Shown: piece by piece, positions 56,070-64,000 of the stretch
Layout of the letters: each line of letters opens with the position of its first letter
How positions within the stretch are numbered: position 1 is the first letter of the stretch
DNA from: Rhodobacteraceae bacterium HTCC2083
Lineage (GTDB): Bacteria; Pseudomonadota; Alphaproteobacteria; Rhodobacterales; Rhodobacteraceae
Length of the DNA stretch: 64,000 nucleotides
Assembly: GCA_000156115.1 (NCBI GenBank)
Contig: DS995276.1
Location: forward strand, 3,628,620 to 3,692,619
Direction: 5' to 3'
The notes under the pieces: generated by a model
Seen by the model: only the letters and a program-made list of their open reading frames with translations
What the model was told of the DNA's origin: nothing
The model's database searches: none
Made by a program: the position numbers and the translations under genes

Positions 56070-58442
56070 TTATTCAGCGTTGTTCATGGCAGACCACACG
56101 CGGTGTGGGGTCAAGGGCATGTCGATATGAGTGACGTTCTTGCCGCCTGATTGCAGCGCGTCAATCACTGCGTTGACAACCGTTGGAGGTGACCCAATCG
56201 CTCCTGCTTCACCGCAGCCTTTGACGCCCAATGGGTTGTGCGTGCAGGCGTTGCCTTGACTGTGATCGACCACATAGAACGGCAGATCATCTGCGCGCGG
56301 CATGGTGTAATCCATGTAAGACGCGCTGAGTAACTGGCCGTTTTCATCGTAGGTGGTATTTTCAACGAGCGCTTGACCGATGCCTTGGCCAAGGCCGCCA
56401 TGCACCTGGCCAGTGACCACAAGCGGGTTCATCACGTTGCCGAAATCATCCACAGCCGTCATGCGATCAACACGCACTTTGCCAGTGTCTGGGTCGACTT
56501 CGACCTCACAGCAGTAAGCCCCAGATGGATAGGTGAAGTTGGCCGGATCGTAGAAGGCCGTCTCTTCCAAGCCCGGCTCGATCTCTTCAAGCGGGAATTC
56601 ATGCGGGATGTAGGCTTTCAAGGCCACTTCGCCAAAGCTGACGGATCGGTTCGTACCCGACACGCTGAAATTGCCATCTGTGAAATCCACATTGGATGGC
56701 TCTGTCTCCAACATATGTGCCGCGATGCGGCTGGCTTTGTCGATGATCTTTTCCGTCGCTCGAACGATGGCAGAGCCACAGACTGCGAGCGAGCGAGAGC
56801 CGTAAGTGCCCATTCCAAATGGGATTTTCGACGTATCGCCATGCACGATGTCAATCACAGAAGGATCGATACCAAGCATATCACCTACGATTTGCGGGAA
56901 CACTGTTTCATGTCCCTGCCCGTGGCTGTGTGCACCCACCATGACGGAGAGATTGCCCGTCGCGTTCACACGCACGGTCGCCGCGTCATATAGACCGACG
57001 CGCGAGCCAAGGATACCCACAAGGTTGGACGGCGCGATGCCGCAAGCCTCGATATAAGCATTCACGCCGAAACCACGTAGCATGCCTTTGGCCTCAGATT
57101 CAGCGCGACGCGCGGCGAAACCCGCCATGTCAGCGACATTTTCCATACGGTCCATCAAGGCGTCATAGTTGCCACTGTCATACTCAAGACCCGCCGCAGA
57201 GGCGAAAGGATATTGATCCGGCTTGATGAAGTTCTTGCGACGCAGCTCGATTGGATCCATCCCAATTTCACGTGCGGCCATGTCGATGACGCGCTCAAGG
57301 GAATAGGTCGCCTCTGGTCGCCCAGCGCCGCGATATGCATCCACGGGGGCTGTGTTGGTGAAAACCGCTTTGACGTTTACATAGACCAGCGGCACCGTGT
57401 AGTTGCCCGCCATCAAAGTGCCGTGCAGAAAGGTTGGGGTCGCAGTCGAAAAGTTCGACAGATACGCGCCGACATTCGCCATTGTCTCTGTGCGGAAGGC
57501 GAGGAAATTACCCTCTGCGTCGAGTGCAAGTTCGATCTTAGTCACGTGATCGCGGCCATGCGCATCCGTCAAGAACGCCTCTGAGCGATCAGAGGTCCAT
57601 TTGACGGTGCGCCCGAGCTTCTTCGCGGCGGCCAGTACCAGCGCTTCTTCACCGTAGTGATAGATCTTGGAGCCGAAGCCACCGCCCACATCAGGAGCAA
57701 TCACGGTGAGCTTATTCTCTGGAATGCCCATCACAAAGGCACTAAGCAATAACCGCGTGAGATGCGGGTTTTGTGACGTAGTATGCAGGACGTAATCGCC
57801 CGTTCCTGTGTTGTAATGGCCAATGGAGCAGCGTGGCTCCATCGCGTTGGGCACAAGGCGGTTGTTGACGAGTTCCAGCGTCGTGACGTGATGGGCGTTT
57901 TTGATCGCCTCATCCGTCGCGGCCCGGTTGTCTTCGATCCAACCCCAGTCGAAACACTGGTTTGTTTCGATTTCGTCATGCACATAATTGGTACCGGAAA
58001 GCGCGTCAGCCATGTTGATGATGGCATCATGCTCTTCAATATCGATTTCGATGGCTTCAACCGCGTCTTTGCCCTGCTGCACAGTTTCAGCGATGACGGC
58101 TGCATAAGCGTCGCCGACATGGCGCACTTTGCCGTGCGCAAGCACGGGGCGCTTTGGTTCTTTCATCGGCTCGCCATCACGGCTCACGATCGCCCAACCC
58201 GCCGGGTTGCCGCCGACTTCGACAAAATCTTCACCTGTGAAGATTGCCAACACACCCGGCATGGCTGCCGCAGCACTTGTGTCGATTGATTTGATTGTTC
58301 CGTTCGCAACATTCGAACGCGCAAAAACTGCAGCGCATTCGCCGGCTGTTTGGATGTCGTCGCTGTAGTTTCCTTTGCCGGTCAAGAACCGGATGTCTTC
58401 GCGCCGCTTTGTTGAAGCGCCTATTCCACCATCTTTTGGCAT
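56070..58442 (-). CDS. coxL: Form II CO dehydrogenase-like large (molybdopterin) subunit
   Basis: The start at 58442 is set by GGAAGG 8 nt upstream and gives 790 residues. The active-site loop reads AYRGAGRPEA (about residue 366), the form II pattern, not the AYxCSFR loop of form I CO dehydrogenase. Molybdenum-cofactor contacts include VIAPDVGGGFGSK, GAHSHGQGHETVFPQI and the base-catalyst region GVKGCGEAGAIGSP. Form II enzymes are a mixed group; CO oxidation has been hard to show for many, so another aldehyde or purine-like substrate is possible. No coxD/E/F/G maturation genes are nearby. Confidence 0.88.
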   Translation of the reverse strand: MPKDGGIGASTKRREDIRFLTGKGNYSDDIQTAGECAAVFARSNVANGTIKSIDTSAAAAMPGVLAIFTGEDFVEVGGNPAGWAIVSRDGEPMKEPKRPVLAHGKVRHVGDAYAAVIAETVQQGKDAVEAIEIDIEEHDAIINMADALSGTNYVHDEIETNQCFDWGWIEDNRAATDEAIKNAHHVTTLELVNNRLVPNAMEPRCSIGHYNTGTGDYVLHTTSQNPHLTRLLLSAFVMGIPENKLTVIAPDVGGGFGSKIYHYGEEALVLAAAKKLGRTVKWTSDRSEAFLTDAHGRDHVTKIELALDAEGNFLAFRTETMANVGAYLSNFSTATPTFLHGTLMAGNYTVPLVYVNVKAVFTNTAPVDAYRGAGRPEATYSLERVIDMAAREIGMDPIELRRKNFIKPDQYPFASAAGLEYDSGNYDALMDRMENVADMAGFAARRAESEAKGMLRGFGVNAYIEACGIAPSNLVGILGSRVGLYDAATVRVNATGNLSVMVGAHSHGQGHETVFPQIVGDMLGIDPSVIDIVHGDTSKIPFGMGTYGSRSLAVCGSAIVRATEKIIDKASRIAAHMLETEPSNVDFTDGNFSVSGTNRSVSFGEVALKAYIPHEFPLEEIEPGLEETAFYDPANFTYPSGAYCCEVEVDPDTGKVRVDRMTAVDDFGNVMNPLVVTGQVHGGLGQGIGQALVENTTYDENGQLLSASYMDYTMPRADDLPFYVVDHSQGNACTHNPLGVKGCGEAGAIGSPPTVVNAVIDALQSGGKNVTHIDMPLTPHRVWSAMNNAE

Positions 58443-58513
58443 TGTATATTCCTTCCGTGAGGAGGCGATTTTTCTTAAAAAATCAAGCACTCCAAATTTT
58501 CTAGAAAATTTGC

Positions 58514-58999
58514 TTACTCAGCAGCTATCGCAGAGACGTCCTGACCGGATGCGGCCATGATTGCTTTAACGATGTTATGATAACCAGTGCAGCGACAGAT
58601 ATTACCCTCAAGGTACTCGCGCACTTCGGTCTCTGTCGGCTGTGGGTTGTCTTTCAACAAAGCGCTGGCAGACATTACCATTCCGGGTGTGCAAAAACCG
58701 CACTGCAAACCGTGGTGATCCTGAAACGCTTGCTGGATCACGTTGAGCGATCCGTCGCCGTTTGATTGACCTTCAATCGTGCCAACGTTTGCCCCATCCG
58801 CTTCTGCGGCGAACATTGTGCAGGATTTCACAGCCTCGCCGTTCACATGCACCACGCACGCGCCACACTGCGATGTATCACAGCCTATGTGTGTGCCTGT
58901 CAGTCGTAGGTCTTCGCGTAAAAATGCCGAAAGCAGGGTATTGCCTTCTACACTGCCGGTAACGGACTTTCCGTTCACCGTCATAGAAATCTCTGTCAT
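58514..58999 (-). CDS. coxS: CO dehydrogenase-like small (2Fe-2S) subunit
   Basis: 161 residues with both [2Fe-2S] clusters: the plant-type site [16 protein letters not shown] with a further Cys in VKSCTMFA, and the second site CGFCTPGM with [12 protein letters not shown]. The start at 58999 follows GGGAGG. First gene of the S-L-M operon; S-L-M order is typical of form II clusters. Confidence 0.9.
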   Translation of the reverse strand: MTEISMTVNGKSVTGSVEGNTLLSAFLREDLRLTGTHIGCDTSQCGACVVHVNGEAVKSCTMFAAEADGANVGTIEGQSNGDGSLNVIQQAFQDHHGLQCGFCTPGMVMSASALLKDNPQPTETEVREYLEGNICRCTGYHNIVKAIMAASGQDVSAIAAE

Positions 59000-59238
59000 G
59001 CTGTCCTCCCAGATCATGCTTGCTTACCTTGGCAAGAAAACAGCCGGCTGGCTAACAATTTTTTTCGTTTTTTTGGTCACAGAGATGGAATGCCGAAAGA
59101 GGTTCTTCCAAAAAATGGCAAAAATATGATGAAACTGGGTGCTTTGTATGGAAACAGAGAGTTTCCAAGATGCGCCTGCCAAATACATGGTAGCCTTTTC
59201 GGAACTCGTGAGTCGTTTCTGCGGGCGCGCGCGAAAAT

Positions 59239-62200
59239 ATGCGTCGACAGTCCAAAATTAGCGGCAGTGCAACAACGAGTACAGCGCCCGAACGCGTCGC
59301 TGTTACGGACTGGACTGGGGGGTCTTCAAACGTGCCAAATTTTATTCTTCAAGGCCCTGATGCCTTTATCTTTGAGATCGATCCACTTACAGGCGCGATC
59401 ACGCCCAAAAGCTGGTTCCTCGCCGATTTCGACGACGCATGGAACGCCAATGAAGACAACATCTACGAGATGTCGGCCATTGACACGGACAACACGGACA
59501 CCGTCGCGGGCAGCACTGATTTTGAATATCGCGTCACGCCCACCGATGCGATTCTTGTTGAGGCAAGCGCACCGGTGGCATTGACCACGTTTACCATTTC
59601 CGGCCCAGACACGGTGATATTTGAGATCAACAAATTCACTGGCGAGGTGACCTGACAAGATTGGTTCGCGCCAGAACCCGGCGACAATTGGGACGCGGAC
59701 GAGAATGGCACCTATAATTTCACAGTCACCACGACTGCACCCGACGGCACCGTCACGGACACGCCTGCCAGTTTGACGGTCACACCAACGGGCGAATACA
59801 TCTTTGATGCGCCGGCCCCCATTGTTTTGCCAGAGCCGGAGCCGGTTGATCCAGATCCCGTGCCTTTTGGCACCCTATTTAGCCTCTCTGGTGACGACGC
59901 AATTGTTTTGCAAATTGACGAGACCACAGGCGCTATCACCCTCAATGACTGGCTCACGCCTGATCCCGGCGACAATTGGGATGCAGATGAAGATGGTATT
60001 TATGACTTCAACATCGTCACTACCGCGCCGGATGGCACCGTGGTCACGACTGCTGCGACGCTCACGCAGGACACCGAAGGCACGTTCATGGTGAACGCGC
60101 CCACAATCGATATTCTGCCCGAAGACACCGGCCCCGTTGATCCGCCCGTCACCGGCACGGAGTTGATCACAAACGGACTGCTTGAAGGCGGCGTTGCGTT
60201 TGAAAACAATGACAGCGACGGGGATGTGGACGGGTGGGCCACCTCCTCTGGGACTGTTGATGTCTGGGGCGATGGCTTTTTCGGGGTGAACACACCGGAT
60301 GGCGGAAATTTCATACAAGTTGATACAGGGGCGGATGGCTCCATCGACACGGTCTATCAGGATGTGCGCACCCTTGAAGATGACCAGATGGAACTGGAAT
60401 TCTCTGCGGCGCAACGCTTTGGCGAAAGCGAAAGCCTTGAGGTTTATTACCGCGACGAGCTCATCGACACAGTCACACCGACAAGCAGTGAAGAATGGGA
60501 CACCTACACTGTCACAGGCAGCGGCGGCCTGGATCGTTTGGAGTTCAGGGAGTTGGCCAGCGAAAGCGATGGCTCTGGCCCGTTCGTGGATAATGTGAGC
60601 TTAATCAGTGCTTCACCTGATGCGCCTGCCCTCGCGCTGCGCCCTAATTTGACAGAAGATGTGCTGGATTCACCTGGCCTACCCACGCGACCCACGGCAG
60701 AGCCGGAGCCGGAAGGCGTGCCGGGCCTCGCGCTTGTCGCGACAGACGCGGGTGGCACGCTTACAGGCACTGCGGGTGACGACACACTCAGTGGCGGCGC
60801 TGGAACTGACGTTCTGAACGGTCTTGCTGGCAACGATGTCTTCGTCGCAAGCGCAGGCCCTGACACGGTCGATGGCGGTGCAGGTGCAGATGTCTATGAT
60901 ATCAACAGCTCTGTCCTTTCGGTCAACGATATCAACGTGGACCTTGCAGAGGGCAACGCGGGTGCCACAACGCTCTTGAATGTTGAAAGCGTCTTTGGCG
61001 GCAGCGGCGCTAACCTGCTCAGCGGTAATGCACAGGATAATCTTCTAAGTGGTGGCGACGGTGACGACACGCTCTTTGGTCTCGACGGTGATGATGTACT
61101 CATCGGTGGTCTAGGCAACGACACCCATGTCGGTGCACAGGGCGATGACATTTTGATTATGAACGAAGGTGCGAACTTCTTTGTTGGCGGCTTGGGTGAA
61201 GATGCGCTTGTCATCAACAGCTCGACCTTGGAAAGCTCCGCGTTCGCGATTGATTTGGCGGCCGGCACAGACCAGTACGGCAACACCTATAACACCATCG
61301 AAAATATCGACGGTGGCCTTGGCGACGACAACTTCGCAGGCACAGACGACGCCAACGTTCTGATAGGGCGCGCGGGCGATGATACACTGAGCGGTCGACT
61401 TGGCGGCGACGTTCTAAGTGGCGGCGCGGGTGATGATGTGCACAATGGTGGCGGCGGTGAAGATCTTTTGATCGCAAGCGCGGGGGCTGACACATTCAAC
61501 GGCGGTGCGGGTATTGATACCTATGACATCGACATCTCAGATGATTATGAGGCGGATTACGGCGTTAACCTAGCGACGGGTGTCGATAATCTTGGCAACA
61601 GCTATTCCGGCATTGAAAATGTGAATGGCGGCTGGGGCGATGACAGCCTGACGGGTGATGCAGGGATCAACATCCTTGATGGCGGTGTCGGCGATGACGT
61701 TGTGATGGGCGGCGCGGGTGACGATTCTCTTGCGGGTGGACTGGTTAATGACGTGCTCGATGGTGGCGACGACAATGACGTGTTGTTCGGCAGCTTTGGC
61801 GTGGATACTTATGAGGGTGGCGCTGGTGTGGACACGTTCGACATTGGTGGCTCTACCGCTGGCGAGGCCGATTACAATATCGATCTGACCGTCGGTCAGG
61901 ATCAATACGGCAACACCTATTCCAACATCGAGAACGTCACGACCGGATCTGGTGATGACAACCTCTTTGGCAATGCGGCGGACAACCAGTTGCAAGGTAA
62001 CGACGGCGACGACACAATTGACGGTGCGGCTGGAAACGATTTCCACAATGGTGGCAACGGTGATGATGTGTTCCTCGCGAATGCGGGCTCCAACAGCTAC
62101 TTTGGTGGCAATGGTGTAGATACGCTGCAGATTGTGGGCACCACAGAGGATGCGGTCAGCTATTCGATCAACCTTGCAGAGGGTATCGATGATCAGGGCA

Positions 62201-62589
62201 ACACCAACTTTGGCGTTGAAAACGTTAATGCAGGGTCCGGCAACGATCGTCTTGTGGGCAACTTTGATGACAACGCGCTGTACGGCGGTGTTGGTGATGA
62301 CACGCTTACAGGTGGCGGTGGCGATGATACCCTTACGGGTGGTCTCGGAGATGACGTCTTTACGATGGGCAATGATGCCGGCAGCATTGAGGTCACTGAC
62401 TTCACCCAAGGGGCCGATCAAATTGATCTGAGCAATATCACGGGCGTCGAAGACTTCGATGATCTTGCAGCGTTCTTGCTCTCCGGTGGCGGCACGTCGA
62501 CGCTTACGTTTGATATCACTGAGGTGGATCAGCTTCAGTTGATCATCCAAGCGGAAGAAGATCTGGAAGCTTCCGACTTCATCTTCTAA
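59239..62589 (+). pseudogene. Large secreted RTX calcium-binding protein, interrupted by one TGA
   Basis: One continuous frame of 1116 codons with a single TGA at 59653-59655. Before and after it are three similar cadherin-like units, each with a GPDxxIFEID..TGxIT..W-type core (for example FILQGPDAFIFEIDPLTGAI and VLQIDETTGAITLNDWL). A lectin-like beta domain follows (LITNGLLEGGVAFENNDSDG). Then five RTX modules alternate GGxGxDxLxG calcium nonapeptides with a DQYGNTYxxIENV-type sentence. The end (EEDLEASDFIF) fits a type I secretion signal. The TGA falls at a non-conserved residue of unit 2 (GEVT*QDWF). A shortened protein could start after it near 59773. No secretion genes are nearby. Confidence 0.7.
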
Positions 62590-62698
62590 ATCCTATTTCA
62601 AGTGCCCTTTGTTTCTCACACGGGGCCCTTTCACTATCGAAAATCACATCTAGCGCGCTAACTCCTTCCAAATCAGCACAATCATGGAAGAGCGCGCG

Positions 62699-63910
62699 AT
62701 GACCACATCCGATTTGTTCGACGACCTGCCCCGCCTCAACAAAGACGTTGTATTCACCCCGACGCGAGCCGCGGGCCTGGCGCAGCTTGAAACATTCGTG
62801 TCGCGCATGGGCGATCACTACACGGCACAGCGCAACTATGACCTTGGCGCACAGGATCGCAGCACGGCCTCCGCACTGTCCCCGTGGATCCGGCACCGTT
62901 TGATCACTGAGGAAGAAGTGCTGACACGCGCTCTTGCAAGGCACAGCCCGTCTGCCGCCTCCAAGTTCGTGCAAGAGGTGTTTTGGCGCGGATATTTCAA
63001 AGGTTGGCTGGAACAGCATCCGAGCGTTTGGAAGGCTTTTAGGCATGATTTGCGCTTGGCATATGCGCGCTTAGAAAACGATGAAGTGTTAAAGCATGAC
63101 TACACTGACGCGACAGAAGGGCGATCCGGCATCGCCTGTTTTGATCATTGGGTAAATGAGTTGGTTCAGACAGGCTATCTGCACAATCACGCGCGCATGT
63201 GGTTCGCCTCGATCTGGATATTTTCTTTGCGGCTGCCGTGGCAATTGGGTGCTGATTTCTTTATGCAGCACCTGCTGGACGGCGATCCCGCGTCCAATAC
63301 GCTGAGCTGGCGTTGGGTTGGCGGGTTGCACACGAAGGGCAAAACTTACCTCGCGCGCGCTTCCAACATCGCAAAATATACGGGCGGGCGCTTCAATCCT
63401 GAAGGGCAACTCGCGGGTCTTGCGATTGCTTTAGAAGAACTCGAAGAGCATCCATTTGTGCCACTGCCCTTGCCTTCGACTGCCCCCCAAAGCAAAACTC
63501 TGCGTCTGATTACGGAAGAGGATTGCTACCCCGAAATTGGTGCCATCCAATCAGATGCGCCTGTATTGCGAGTATTCACCCCTATGCCGGAGCAAAGTGA
63601 ACAGGTGAGAGCCTTTAAACAGGCCGCTTTGCAGGATACCGAGGTCCTAAGCAGTGCCAGTTGGGCAGCGTGTGTTATTGAAGCAGCACAGGCTGCAGGT
63701 ACACGTGAAGTTATCACTGCACACGCCCCCGTCGGGCCAACTGCCACGCATTTAGCGCAAGCGAAACCTCTGCTTGAACGCGAAGGGATCACGTTGCATC
63801 AACAGATGAGAGCTTATGACTGCCTCACATGGCCGCACGCGAACAAGGGGTTCTTTAAACTCAAAAAGCAGATCCCCAAAATCCTCGCGCAGTTAGATTT
63901 GAAACCCTAG
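62699..63910 (+). CDS. Photolyase/cryptochrome-family FAD-binding protein with unusual domain order
   Basis: 403 residues. From the N-terminus it goes almost directly into the helical FAD-binding domain of DNA photolyases (RSTASALSPWIRHRLITEEE, FVQEVFWRGYFKGWLEQHPS, GYLHNHARMWFASIWIFSL, NTLSWRWVGGLHTKGKTYLA), so the usual N-terminal alpha/beta antenna domain is absent. The C-terminal 130 residues (from ITEEDCYPEIGAIQSDAPVL to PLLEREGITLHQQMRAYDCL and NKGFFKLKKQIPKIL) resemble that alpha/beta domain moved to the end. The start at 62699 has GGAAGAG 6 nt upstream. Light-driven repair or signalling is possible; neither is shown. Confidence 0.82.
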   Translation: MTTSDLFDDLPRLNKDVVFTPTRAAGLAQLETFVSRMGDHYTAQRNYDLGAQDRSTASALSPWIRHRLITEEEVLTRALARHSPSAASKFVQEVFWRGYFKGWLEQHPSVWKAFRHDLRLAYARLENDEVLKHDYTDATEGRSGIACFDHWVNELVQTGYLHNHARMWFASIWIFSLRLPWQLGADFFMQHLLDGDPASNTLSWRWVGGLHTKGKTYLARASNIAKYTGGRFNPEGQLAGLAIALEELEEHPFVPLPLPSTAPQSKTLRLITEEDCYPEIGAIQSDAPVLRVFTPMPEQSEQVRAFKQAALQDTEVLSSASWAACVIEAAQAAGTREVITAHAPVGPTATHLAQAKPLLEREGITLHQQMRAYDCLTWPHANKGFFKLKKQIPKILAQLDLKP

Positions 63911-63928
63911 GCTTAGACGCGCCCCTCC

Positions 63929-64000
63929 TCAGGTCTTTTTCGCGTCATCCACGATATTCATGCTCGCCACGCCACTGTTGCCCAAGGCAACACTGGCGAA
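63929..64000 (-). CDS. 3' end of a gene continuing beyond the window
   Basis: On the minus strand the frame is open from the window edge to a TGA at 63929-63931, reading FASVALGNSGVASMNIVDDA and then KKT. It converges with the photolyase-family gene. Twenty-three residues are too few to name a family. Confidence 0.4.
   Translation of the reverse strand, partial: FASVALGNSGVASMNIVDDAKKT

Noticed and set aside
8115-59655. A recoded genetic code in which TAG or TGA is sense
   Set aside because: Many intact genes in the window end normally at TAA, TAG or TGA, and the 27-kb case has additional frameshifts typical of decay.
60760-62400. Regular DNA repeats resembling an array
   Set aside because: They encode RTX calcium-binding nonapeptides in frame; spacing and degeneracy do not fit CRISPR.

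Overview
The window looks like a chromosomal segment of a Roseobacter-group alphaproteobacterium (Rhodobacteraceae). The evidence is a division/cell-wall cluster in the order ftsW-murG-murC-DUF2484-murB-ddl-ftsQ-ftsA-ftsZ-lpxC-bamD-recN, the aerobic cobaltochelatase pair cobS/cobT next to BolA and J-domain genes, a putA with a divergent Lrp-type regulator, and a form II (AYRGAGR-type) CO-dehydrogenase-like operon. This assignment comes from gene content and order, not from a search.

Layout. 1-2.2 kb: a conserved hypothetical gene cut by the window edge, a small hypothetical gene, and a decayed 5TMR-GGDEF sensor gene. 2.3-5.3 kb: gatB, a DUF4177 gene, a BolA gene and a J-domain gene. 5.3-9.8 kb: an accessory stretch with a cysteine-rich von Willebrand A protein behind a hairpin that covers its ribosome-binding site, a DUF2161 nuclease-fold protein, a Tat-type MsrB, an anti-sigma factor broken by an amber codon, and an 842-bp IS5-type element. 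9.8-13.1 kb: cobS, a small exported protein, and cobT, all overlapping. 13.1-19.2 kb: aminopeptidase P, a ClC channel, recN and bamD. 19.3-32.4 kb: lpxC and the division/peptidoglycan cluster, interrupted between murB and two DUF2484 genes by about 1.6 kb of small hypothetical and decayed sequence. 32.6-39.4 kb: a flavoprotein, then a likely carnitine-degradation operon (BKACE, lipocalin, carnitine dehydrogenase-thioesterase fusion, SDR), ogt and an aldo/keto reductase. 39.6-45.1 kb: rhomboid protease, putA, its Lrp-type regulator and a TPR protein.

45.2-48.3 kb: tRNA-Leu(UAA) with a small integrated element at its 3' end. A 21-bp copy of the tRNA end marks the far junction, and inside are a tyrosine integrase, a hypothetical gene and an intact-looking IS3/IS407-type insertion sequence. 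48.3-55.2 kb: an IlvD/EDD dehydratase, a small membrane protein and the glycine cleavage operon gcvT-H-P behind a tandem glycine riboswitch. 55.2-59.0 kb: the CODH-like S-L-M operon, closed by a strong terminator. 59.2-62.6 kb: a large RTX protein gene with one in-frame TGA. 62.7-63.9 kb: a photolyase-family protein with an unusual domain order. The window ends in the 3' end of another gene.

Two themes stand out. Several accessory genes are broken by single stops or frameshifts beside otherwise well-preserved sequence. In two accessory genes (the vWA protein and the integrase) the Shine-Dalgarno sequence lies inside an inverted repeat.
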